The notes under the pieces were generated by a model. The model searched no databases and was not told where the DNA came from. It worked only from the letters and a program-made list of their open reading frames with translations. Shown piece after piece: positions 1 to 5,887 of a stretch of 6,187 nucleotides of DNA. Position 1 is the stretch's first letter, and every line of letters starts with the position of its first letter. The position numbers were made by a program, and so were the translations under genes. This DNA is from Parachlamydia sp. (GTDB lineage: Bacteria; Chlamydiota; Chlamydiia; Chlamydiales; Parachlamydiaceae): NCBI GenBank assembly GCA_021298935.1, contig JAJTHR010000321.1, forward strand, positions 1 to 6,187. The letters run 5' to 3'.

Positions 1-354
1 TCACCCCTTTTCAAGCAACCTATCCTGAGAATTATCTATTAGCTGCCGGTAAGAGCGACGAACTACGTCTAACCATTTTAAATGAAATCCATAACACTTT
101 CAGCCTGGATAAGTTACAACTATCAAAGGGTTTAAAGGTACTGACGCTTGGATGCGGGATCGGTTTATTAGAAAAAGAAATGGCCATCCAAGTTGGCCCC
201 CGCGGGTTAGTAATCGGAACCGACATAAGCGCAGAACAAATCGCCATTGCTAACGAAAACAAGTGTGAGGGTCTGCACTTTGAAAAAAGGGGTGCGTTGG
301 AAGCGAGCCAATGGCCGGACACTTTTGATAGAATTCATTGCCGCTTCCTGCTTA
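1..354 (+). pseudogene. SAM-dependent methyltransferase, truncated at the 3' end by a MITE (5' end outside window)
   Basis: The + frame with codons starting at position 3 is open from the left edge, so the true start lies outside the window; the ATG at 180 is internal. The translation shows class I methyltransferase landmarks: motif I as LTLGCGIG (about 138-161), the acidic end of strand 2 as GTDIS (about 216-230), and a motif IV-like segment FDRIHCRFLL (about 324-353). An upstream stretch reading ENYLLAAGKSDELRL resembles the N-terminal arm of small-molecule methyltransferases. Motif I has Thr-Leu where Asp-Leu is more usual. Homology stops at 354, where a 160-bp repeat begins; the frame runs through the repeat to a stop at 426-428, adding 24 unrelated residues. 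The substrate-binding and C-terminal parts are missing, so it is called a pseudogene. The substrate cannot be told. Family confidence is high, exact function unknown. Confidence 0.75.
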
Positions 355-514
355 TACCATTTCCCAAAAATAAAATCATAAAGTTGACTTGTCAGCGCTT
401 CAGATTTAAAAGATCTTTTCGAAGTTGATATCTTTGAATATCAACAAGGAGAGATCTTTTAAAGATGAAGGTGATCACAAGTCAAATTTATGATTTTAAT
501 TTCGGGAAATGGTA
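355..514. mobile_element. MITE-like element, copy 1 (160 bp)
   Basis: This 160-bp segment recurs at 1259-1418 with only four substitutions (376, 383, 388 and 411). Its ends are inverted: the first ~38 bases, starting TACCATTTCCC, match the reverse complement of the last ~38 with about three mismatches. It is flanked by TTA on both sides (352-354 and 515-517), consistent with a 3-bp target duplication. It carries no transposase, so it must be moved in trans. Inside are two further inverted pairs (TTAAAAGATCT with AGATCTTTTAA, TTGATAT with ATATCAA), so most of the element is an imperfect palindrome. TWA-type 3-bp duplications are known for IS5-group (IS1031-like) and PIF/Harbinger-type transposases; assigning it there is inference. 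It marks the point where the methyltransferase is broken. Confidence 0.85.
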
Positions 515-517
515 TTA

Positions 518-686
518 TTAGCTCTTTAAGGTGGCAAATCGAAAGCTGGCAAAATAGGCGACAAGGAAATACAAAAAGATGAGACGTCATAAACGAAGAG
601 CAACGCACTGGTTAGGAAAGATCGCGAAGCGAGAACCTGCCTTGTTTGCTCATTGGAAAATGGGTGTCACGCCGGCGGCTGGATGA
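518..686 (+). pseudogene. ltrA-like: Group II intron-encoded reverse transcriptase/maturase, C-terminal remnant
   Basis: In the + frame containing 558-686, the peptide ATRKYKKMRRHKRRATHWLG then continues as KIAKREPALFAHWKMGVTPAAG and stops at TGA 684-686. This is the typical C-terminal end of LtrA-type maturases (basic region, W-L-x-x-I-A, LFAHW-x-x-G). Just upstream, LFKVANRKLAK is followed by TAG at 555-557 exactly where the family usually has Trp before the basic stretch, so the amber is easily read as a TGG-to-TAG mutation. The RT domains are absent: the remnant begins next to the MITE right end at about 518. It lies directly 5' of intron domain V, the expected gene order for a bacterial intron with its ORF in domain IV. 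It cannot be active. Confidence 0.85.
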
Positions 687-689
687 TAA

Positions 690-763
690 GAGCCGGATGA
701 GTCGAGAGACTCCCGTACGGTTCTGTGAGGGCGTGAGGGTGAAAATCCCTTGCGCTAATCGAC
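690..763 (+). ncRNA. Group II intron 3' end: domain V and domain VI-like hairpin
   Basis: Positions 690-723 form a 34-nt domain V: catalytic AGC triad at 691-693, lower helix 690-698 with 715-723, two-base bulge 713-714, upper helix 699-703 with 708-712, and a GAGA (GNRA) tetraloop at 704-707. One lower-helix pair is a G696/A717 mismatch where intact copies would pair, which suggests decay. It is followed by a 9-bp hairpin, 731-739 with 747-755 (two G-U pairs), matching domain VI, with adenines at 757-758 as branch-point candidates about 6-7 nt from a plausible 3' end (...GAC) at 763. It lies four bases after the maturase stop. The 5' part of the intron is missing, so it cannot splice. The exact 3' boundary is inferred. 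Confidence 0.85.
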
Positions 764-900
764 GTAACATACTCGTGAAATCCTTGAAAGCAGCAGAAAG
801 AGTCATGGAATCTGTGAAGAAATTCATAGAAAACAAGCTCAAACTGAAAGTCAACGAAGAGAAGACATTTATACCACAAATTAGTCAAGCTAGGATTTAA
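764..900 (+). pseudogene. Internal fragment of a second group II intron reverse transcriptase
   Basis: From codon 766 the + frame reads NILVKSLKAAERVMESVKKF, then IENKLKLKVNEEKT, and stops at 898-900. This matches the part of LtrA-type RTs that directly follows the catalytic YADD box (family pattern DDCN-I/Y-V-x-S-x-x-A-x-E-R-V-M-x-S, then L-K-L-x-V-N-x-x-K-S/T). YADD itself is not present: in its place is the 3' end of the preceding intron. After about 867 the match fades. A +2 reading at 885-905 gives VKLGFN, reminiscent of the downstream K-F-L-G-F motif, so a frameshift may separate it. It is a different part of the protein from the tail at 518-686 and lies downstream of domain V, so it belongs to another intron copy. 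Confidence 0.75.
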
Positions 901-1143
901 CAAACGAATGGCGTCAAAGACAGTCTTGATCCTGATCTTGCAACCTTTTTCTGGACACTGAGAACATATTTATCATTTTTCTTCGGACCAATTCTTCGAG
1001 ATTTATAGATTGGAGGCTCTGCCTCCAAACCACCGACCAAGAAAAAGGCTCTCACTGCGACCGAAAGGCGATAGGTGACAGATGTCTTCAGTGGGGGCGC
1101 TAGCCCCCATTTTTCTTCGCCAAGCTTTAAATGTTATCTAAGC
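901..1143. other. Gene-poor stretch with two strong hairpins
   Basis: No recognisable protein was found on either strand. The + frame continuing after 900 reads 35 codons (901-1005) before TAG, with an aromatic run but no family I know and no start codon. The stretch contains a perfect 8-bp hairpin with a 3-nt loop at 1010-1028 (TTGGAGGC / GCCTCCAA), not followed by a T-run, and a terminator-like hairpin at 1092-1114. Between them CACTG (1053-1057) and CAGTG (1089-1093) could pair and enclose about 30 nt. The block may be the 3' part of a decayed transcription unit or a small structured RNA; neither can be shown from this copy alone. Confidence 0.4.
1092..1114 (+). terminator. Rho-independent terminator
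   Basis: A 7-bp perfect, mostly G-C stem (TGGGGGC 1092-1098 with GCCCCCA 1103-1109) closes a 4-nt loop (GCTA) and is followed by five T (1110-1114). The T-run is only on the + strand side, so it would stop rightward transcription. No intact gene precedes it, so it probably belonged to something since decayed. Confidence 0.7.
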
Positions 1144-1164
1144 TGTCCTCAGAAAAAATCTTGG
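1144..1164 (-). repeat. Probable terminal inverted repeat of an IS3-family element
   Basis: The sequence beginning TGTCCTCAGAAAAAATCTTG starts immediately beyond the transposase stop codon (1165-1167) and begins with the TG dinucleotide typical of IS3-family ends. The distance from stop to end (about 20 bp) fits that family. The other end of the IS is absent, so neither the second repeat nor a target duplication can be checked. Confidence 0.5.
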
Positions 1165-1257
1165 TTAGGCAACCGCTTGCCCTTGTTTTCTCCAACTATG
1201 CTCGAATTCCTCAGGCGATGAATATCCTATAGTTGAATGAAGTCTTTTCCGGTTATA
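1165..1257 (-). pseudogene. IS3-family transposase OrfB, C-terminal remnant
   Basis: On the - strand the frame ending at the stop 1165-1167 reads YNRKRLHSTIGYSSPEEFE followed by HSWRKQGQAVA. This is the characteristic end of IS3-family OrfB (rve integrase) transposases: the F/Y-Y-N-x-x-R-x-H-S-x-x-G-Y-x-S-P-x-x-F/Y signature after the last catalytic Glu. The catalytic DDE residues are not in the window. The fragment is cut at 1258 by the second MITE copy. Reading past the MITE on the same strand does not resume the expected upstream OrfB sequence, so the IS was probably already broken near this point. It is non-functional. Confidence 0.85.
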
Positions 1258-1258
1258 A

Positions 1259-1418
1259 TACCATTTCCCAAAAATAAAACCATAAATTTGATTTGTCAGC
1301 GCTTCAGATTTAAAGGATCTTTTCGAAGTTGATATCTTTGAATATCAACAAGGAGAGATCTTTTAAAGATGAAGGTGATCACAAGTCAAATTTATGATTT
1401 TAATTTCGGGAAATGGTA
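1259..1418. mobile_element. MITE-like element, copy 2 (160 bp)
   Basis: Same length and orientation as the element at 355-514, with four substitutions, all in the left 61 bases; the right 103 bases are identical. Terminal inverted repeats start TACCATTTCCC and end GGGAAATGGTA. It is flanked by TAA at 1256-1258 and 1419-1421, a second, different 3-bp duplication that independently supports transposition. It has no coding capacity for a transposase. It sits between the IS3 transposase remnant and unrecognised DNA upstream of the helicase gene, so its right end could contribute to the operon's leader, but no clear promoter was seen in it. Confidence 0.85.
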
Positions 1419-1669
1419 TAAAGAGAAGATTCAGAACTTTTGACTCCAGCAATTACTTCTTTTCAAACCTTGGCGATATCTGTTATTATCTCAAGCAATG
1501 TAGTGGATAAAAATGGCTACAGTTAAAGAAACAATCTTTTTCGACAAGTGTTTTGGATAGAAACATTTAAGGAGAAGACCGACAAAGAAGCGGTATGCAA
1601 TCGATTGGCATATCTTTTTTTTGAACCATCCGATCCTGAAGTCTTTACATCACATCAGAAAAAAACAAC
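1419..1669 (+). other. Leader region of the helicase operon with a possible small coding remnant
   Basis: No recognised gene. One + frame is open from 1527 to a TGA at 1671-1673 (48 codons, e.g. WIETFKEKTDKEAVCNRLAY) and looks protein-like, but it has no ATG and I do not recognise it. Its stop overlaps the helicase start as ATGA. It may be the tail of a decayed gene whose 5' part was lost. An eight-T run lies at 1615-1622. No hexamer pair with proper spacing for a sigma-70 promoter was convincing, although transcription of the operon presumably starts in this interval or in the neighbouring MITE. Confidence 0.35.
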
Positions 1670-4381
1670 ATGAATACACAAATTCTTAAGGAGCCAATTA
1701 CAAATGCAACAAGCTGTTCCATACGTCTTTCTCCAGCAGGAACATTGCACCTCGATGGTATTCATCAAAACAGTTTTGCTCCTCTTAAAAGACTTCTAGA
1801 AACCTTTGAAAGAGATTGGAGGGAGGGGTGGTTTCGCCTCGCTTCTGAAAAATTCCTGTTTCTCGATGATCATTCAATCAGATACTGGAAGGATATTGCT
1901 GCACATTATCTGACATCTCTTTGCCATCTTCCTCCTGAATCTGAATTTTCTCCTTTGAAGCCACCAGAAAAAGACCAACTTTCTGACTGGATTTTGAATG
2001 TTCCACCAATGATGGGTGGTGAATACTTAACCATCGATAGAATGATTAGTCTTTGGGATCATCTCAATACATGGATGGGACATGTTTCTTCAAAAAACGG
2101 GGGTATTCACACTTTTTTAACAGAATGGGCTCCTCAATGGCGTCAGGTAGGACGAGTTTGCTTTCACTTAGCTGAAAACAAAAACAATATTGATTTTCCT
2201 TTTGCTTTTCTTGCTACTTATTCCACTGGATTTTGTTCTGGAGGCAAACTGCGACATCTTCCGCTGAAAGATGCACTTCAGCAGTATGCAGGAGATAATA
2301 ATCGAGCAGCCTTAATCAATCTTTTAACGCCTGTACAAAACGCTTCAGAAAAATGTCTTTGGGTGAACGATTTAGTCTCTTCTGGTGAATTATACCAACC
2401 TGTAGCCTGGTCAGCTAATAAAGCATACAAGTTTTTAAATTCCGTTCCGCAATTAGAAGAATCTGGTCTTTCCGTTCGGATCCCTAACTGGTGGAAACGA
2501 CGTTCTCGCCCTCAGGTATCAGTGACAATTGGTTTATCAAATAAAAAGCTCAGCGCATCTGCTCTTCTTGACTTTAAAGTGGAACTCGCTTTTGGCGATG
2601 ATCGCTTAACCGAAGAGGAATTGGCAGAGTTGTTAAAAAATGATCAAGGTCTTGCGTATCTTCGAGGACAATGGGTTGAAGTAGATAGTAAGAAGTTACA
2701 GGAGGCATTAACCCATTGGAGAATGGTTCAGAAACAGCAAAAAGAGGGCAAAATTTCATTTATAGAAGGAATGCGTCTTTTAGCTGGTGTTCCAGCAGAG
2801 TTAGAAGACTTCACCTTTCAAGAGGAACATCGTCATTGGATCAATATTACAGCTGCGAAAGCTTTAGGCGAGACCTTAAAAAGCTTGCGCGATCCCACAT
2901 TAATTTCTAATGAACCAGTAAAAGGTCTTACAGTTTCGTTAAGACCCTATCAACAAGAGGGGGTAAACTGGCTTTCATTACTTTCTGGATTAGGTTTAGG
3001 GGCTTGTCTTGCTGATGATATGGGATTAGGTAAAACCATTCAAATTTTATCATTACTTCAGCAAGTTCAAAATAATAAGTTATCAGAAAAGTCTATCCCT
3101 TCATTATTGATTGTTCCGGCGTCCCTCTTAGGAAATTGGCAACGAGAATCGCAACGGTTTACACCATCCCTTAAATTCTTGCTCTTACATCCTTCAGAAA
3201 TGAAAAACTGCACAATTTCAGAAATTGAAAATTCATTGGATAATTTTTTTAGTGGTATTGACTATGTTGTCACAACATATTCGATGATTGTAAAGATGAA
3301 ATGGCTTTCAAAAGTTTCTTGGAATTTACTCATTCTCGATGAAGCTCAAGCGATTAAGAATGCTGGAACGAAGCAAGCCAAGGCCATAAAATTACTCAAA
3401 TCCCAATCAAGGATTGCTCTTACAGGAACACCCATAGAAAATCACTTATTTGATTTATGGTCTTTATTTGATTTTTTAAATCCGGGGTTACTTGGATCAT
3501 CAAAACGATTTAGTGAATATATAAAAAATTCAAGTCAGTCTAGACAGTATGAGTCATTACGCAAGTTAATTGGTCCTTACATGTTAAGAAGGATGAAAAC
3601 AGACCCTAGAATTATTTCTGAACTACCGAACAAAATTGAAACAACGATCTTCTGTACATTGTCAAAGCAGCAGGTACAACAATATCAAGCAGTCATTCAA
3701 GAACTTTTAAGAACTCTGCAAAACATTTCACCAAAAGATCGACGAGGAGCAGTCTTAAAAGTCTTATTAGAACTCAAACAGATTTGTAATCATCCTTCTC
3801 ATTATGCTGGTTCTGGAGAATATCATCCCTCACATAGTGGAAAATTTGAACGCTTGCAGCAGATTTGTGAAGAACTTGCAGTAAAACAGGAAAGAGTATT
3901 AGTTTTTACACAGTTTAGCACCATTATTGAGCCTCTAGAAGAGCATCTCAGTCAAATTTTTGGCAGAAAAGGATTAATACTTCACGGCGGAACTCCAATC
4001 AAAGAACGCAAAAACCTCATTGAGGATTTTCAAAGAGAAGATGGCCCTCCATTTTTCGTGTTGTCTCTAAAAGCAGGTGGAACAGGATTAACATTAACTG
4101 CAGCGTCGCATGTGATCCATTTTGATCGTTGGTGGAATCCTGCTGTGGAAAACCAGGCAACAGATAGAGCTTTTCGAATTGGGCAGAAAAAAAATGTGCA
4201 GGTACATAAGTTTGTAACTCAAGGCACCATAGAAGAACAGATTGATGCTATCATTACTTCTAAGAAAAAACTGGCCACAGAAATTCTGTCCCCTTCAGAT
4301 GAAATATCTATAACTGAGTTGCCAGACGATGAACTTCTACGTTTATTAACTTTAGATATCGATCGTGCAACAGCAATTTAA
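1670..4381 (+). CDS. SNF2-family DEAD/DEAH-box helicase (bacterial, with helicase-associated N-terminal domain)
   Basis: A 903-aa superfamily 2 ATPase of the SNF2/RapA type, expected to translocate on double-stranded DNA and remodel bound proteins. N-terminal ~400 residues include the bacterial SNF2-associated region (about 270-390, with LTEEELAELL and LRGQWVEVD). The ATPase core begins with LRPYQQEGVNWL (424-435), Walker A DDMGLGKT (449-456), LLIVPASLLGNW (about 479-490), Walker B DEAQ (557-560) and motif III TGTP (585-588). The C-terminal lobe has VLVFTQFS (743-750), motif V KAGGTGLTLT (801-810) and motif VI QATDRAFRIGQ (829-839) with both arginines. All motifs are intact and the length is normal. 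ATG 1670 is the first ATG after an in-frame stop at 1637-1639; the Shine-Dalgarno is poor. The SWIM gene follows after 16 bp. Family confident; cellular role unknown. Confidence 0.95.
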   Translation: MNTQILKEPITNATSCSIRLSPAGTLHLDGIHQNSFAPLKRLLETFERDWREGWFRLASEKFLFLDDHSIRYWKDIAAHYLTSLCHLPPESEFSPLKPPEKDQLSDWILNVPPMMGGEYLTIDRMISLWDHLNTWMGHVSSKNGGIHTFLTEWAPQWRQVGRVCFHLAENKNNIDFPFAFLATYSTGFCSGGKLRHLPLKDALQQYAGDNNRAALINLLTPVQNASEKCLWVNDLVSSGELYQPVAWSANKAYKFLNSVPQLEESGLSVRIPNWWKRRSRPQVSVTIGLSNKKLSASALLDFKVELAFGDDRLTEEELAELLKNDQGLAYLRGQWVEVDSKKLQEALTHWRMVQKQQKEGKISFIEGMRLLAGVPAELEDFTFQEEHRHWINITAAKALGETLKSLRDPTLISNEPVKGLTVSLRPYQQEGVNWLSLLSGLGLGACLADDMGLGKTIQILSLLQQVQNNKLSEKSIPSLLIVPASLLGNWQRESQRFTPSLKFLLLHPSEMKNCTISEIENSLDNFFSGIDYVVTTYSMIVKMKWLSKVSWNLLILDEAQAIKNAGTKQAKAIKLLKSQSRIALTGTPIENHLFDLWSLFDFLNPGLLGSSKRFSEYIKNSSQSRQYESLRKLIGPYMLRRMKTDPRIISELPNKIETTIFCTLSKQQVQQYQAVIQELLRTLQNISPKDRRGAVLKVLLELKQICNHPSHYAGSGEYHPSHSGKFERLQQICEELAVKQERVLVFTQFSTIIEPLEEHLSQIFGRKGLILHGGTPIKERKNLIEDFQREDGPPFFVLSLKAGGTGLTLTAASHVIHFDRWWNPAVENQATDRAFRIGQKKNVQVHKFVTQGTIEEQIDAIITSKKKLATEILSPSDEISITELPDDELLRLLTLDIDRATAI

Positions 4382-4397
4382 ATAAGGATAAAACATT
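4382..4397 (+). promoter_or_regulatory. Ribosome binding site of the SWIM gene
   Basis: AAGGA lies at about 4384-4388, roughly 9 nt before ATG 4398, inside the 16-bp gap after the helicase stop. It fixes the start and shows the gene is translated from the same transcript. It is better than the site before the helicase. Confidence 0.6.
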
Positions 4398-5411
4398 ATG
4401 TATTGGAAACCTTATGTACCAGTGGGCCAGCGTCAAGCAAATGCTAAAAAGAAGATGGATACATTACGCAAACAAGGGCAAAAAATCGAACCTGTAGAAA
4501 TTGAAGGGAAAAAAATTGTAAAAAAATTTTGGGGAATCAAGTGGTGTGATCATTTGGAATCTTTTGCTGATTATAGCAATCGTCTTCCAAGAGGGCGTTC
4601 ATATGTCAGGAATGGAAGTGTATGCCATCTTGGCATCAAAGAAGGCCACTGTGAAGCTATGGTAAGTGGTAGTGAATTATATAAGATTTCAGTCAAAATC
4701 AAGACATTACCAAAAGAAAAATGGGAATCTATCAAAAAGCGTTGCACAGGAAAAATAGGTTCCATTTTAGAGCTATTACAGGGGCAATTATCAAATCACG
4801 TGATGGAAATTGTCACCAACGTGAAAGATGGGCTTTTTCCTTCTCCGAAGGAAATAGATCTAGATTGTAGTTGCCCAGATTGGGCAGACATGTGTAAACA
4901 TGTCGCCGCTGTACTTTATGGTATAGGAAGTCGCCTAGATACTCACCCCGATCTTCTTTTTCAACTCCGCGGAGTGGATGCTTCTGAATTAATTGACTCT
5001 CAATTAAGTTTAGAAACTTCAATAGCAATGACACAGTTGGATCAATCTTCCCTTTCCGATATATTCGGCATCGAATTGGATTCACATGCAGCTGCAAAAA
5101 AGGTTGAGCCGTTATCACAAAAAAGCTCATCTCGTTCTCCAGAAATAGCACAAAAAAATGAGGCGAAAAAGGCAAAGCTAACTTCGAAATCAAAAGAAAA
5201 AAAATCTGCAGCCATCTTCAATGTTGATCAATTAACAGGTAAGTCTTTTCGTTGTTTTCGTGAAAAACTTCATCTTTCAGTCCAAGAGATGGCCTCATTA
5301 ATAAGCATAACCCCTGCATCCATTTACAGATGGGAAAAATGCCCTAATGTGCTGAACCTCCGTGCCAAGACAAGAAAAGCATTGATTGAGTTATCTCTAA
5401 AGGCAAAATGA
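4398..5411 (+). CDS. SWIM zinc-finger protein with C-terminal XRE-like helix-turn-helix
   Basis: A 337-aa protein. The N-terminal region FWGIKWCDHLES...NRLPRGRSYVRNG (about 44-73) is typical of SWIM-family partners of bacterial SNF2 helicases. The SWIM finger is C157-S-C159-x6-C166-K-H168 (CxCx6CxH), all four ligands present; such fingers bind zinc and are thought to contact DNA or protein. A lysine- and serine-rich linker (about 232-272) leads to a helix-turn-helix (about 278-335: FRCFREKLHLSVQEMASLIS, then ITPASIYRWEK) resembling the Cro/XRE fold and ending in an arginine/leucine-rich helix. The 16-bp gap after the helicase and the recurrent pairing of these families suggest one functional unit, perhaps with the SWIM/HTH protein guiding the helicase; that is inference. 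Its stop overlaps an ATG (ATGA, 5408-5411). Confidence 0.92.
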   Translation: MYWKPYVPVGQRQANAKKKMDTLRKQGQKIEPVEIEGKKIVKKFWGIKWCDHLESFADYSNRLPRGRSYVRNGSVCHLGIKEGHCEAMVSGSELYKISVKIKTLPKEKWESIKKRCTGKIGSILELLQGQLSNHVMEIVTNVKDGLFPSPKEIDLDCSCPDWADMCKHVAAVLYGIGSRLDTHPDLLFQLRGVDASELIDSQLSLETSIAMTQLDQSSLSDIFGIELDSHAAAKKVEPLSQKSSSRSPEIAQKNEAKKAKLTSKSKEKKSAAIFNVDQLTGKSFRCFREKLHLSVQEMASLISITPASIYRWEKCPNVLNLRAKTRKALIELSLKAK

Positions 5412-5424
5412 AAGAAAAAACATC

Positions 5425-5886
5425 GTGGTCATTGAGTTGATAGGCAAACATCTCTTGAACATACCCCATCCAGATTTGTTATTAGCTGAAGACCTTATCT
5501 ATAAGCCATCTGGACTTATCCTTGAAAATTTGAAAACAGAGGATGAAAGTGCAAACTATGGAGCTGCTGAATTTACCATCAAAAACCGTTCTGTCAAATT
5601 TCGCGTAGGAAAGATTACTCCGACAAAAATTGGACAATTCGTCACTTTTTGGAAACGTATTGATAATGGCCCTATTTTACCTTATGGCTTAAACGACCCT
5701 TTTGACTTTCTTATAATCAGTATACGTATTGAAAATCATTTTGGCCAATTTATTTTTCCAAAAGCTGTGCTCTGCAAAAAGAGCATCATCTCATCAGGCG
5801 AAAAGGAAGGTGAAAGAGCTCTGCGCATTTATCCTCCTTGGAATAAAGCAGGTAATTTTCAGTCTAAGAAAACAGTATGTCCTTAA
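5425..5886 (+). CDS. mepB: MepB-family protein, with a disturbed 5' end and shortened C-terminus
   Basis: 153 aa read from GTG 5425. Family hallmarks: ESANYGAAEF (41-50), KFRVGKITPTKIGQFVTFWK (58-77), GPILPY (82-87), HFGQFIFPKAVL (105-116), SSGEKEGERALRIYPPWN (123-140). MepB is named from the S. aureus mepRAB operon, where its role is not established. An ATG at 5408 overlapping the SWIM stop looks like the natural coupled start but ends after ten codons; one extra A in the A6 run 5415-5420 would join it in frame to this reading (MKEKNIVVIEL). The GTG start therefore may be a fallback, or the gene is frameshifted. The usual end (K-T-Q-x-W-Q-x-x-Y-F) is replaced by KKTVCP and a stop next to a palindrome, so roughly ten residues seem lost. 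It may be a recent pseudogene. Confidence 0.75.
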   Translation: MVIELIGKHLLNIPHPDLLLAEDLIYKPSGLILENLKTEDESANYGAAEFTIKNRSVKFRVGKITPTKIGQFVTFWKRIDNGPILPYGLNDPFDFLIISIRIENHFGQFIFPKAVLCKKSIISSGEKEGERALRIYPPWNKAGNFQSKKTVCP

Positions 5887-5887
5887 A

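Noticed and set aside
180..428. Separate small + strand gene starting at ATG 180
   Set aside because: The frame is open to the left edge with methyltransferase sequence before the ATG, and its last 24 codons come from the MITE; it is one truncated gene, not a small protein.
646..900. A single 84-aa + strand gene
   Set aside because: Its first part overlaps the maturase tail, domain V and domain VI in another frame. Only the portion from about 764 matches a known family, as an RT fragment.
612..903. Minus-strand reading frames of 78-80 aa
   Set aside because: They are antisense to the intron maturase tail, domain V and RT fragment and resemble no family.
901..1143. tRNA or other standard RNA gene
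   Set aside because: No cloverleaf, CCA end or known ribosomal, tmRNA or RNase P motif could be seen.
355..1418. Composite transposon bounded by the two MITEs
   Set aside because: Each copy has its own matching but different 3-bp flanking duplication, so they inserted independently; a composite would share one duplication across the outer ends.
355..1418. CRISPR array or tandem repeat
   Set aside because: There are only two copies of a 160-bp unit with inverted ends, 744 bp apart.
1440..1489. Sigma-70 promoter (TTGACT ... TATTAT) before the helicase
   Set aside because: The two boxes are about 38 nt apart, far from the 16-18 nt needed, and no alternative hexamer pairs them.
4813..5193. 126-aa minus-strand reading frame
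   Set aside because: It lies opposite the SWIM domain and its linker; the composition is that of an antisense shadow with no recognisable domain.
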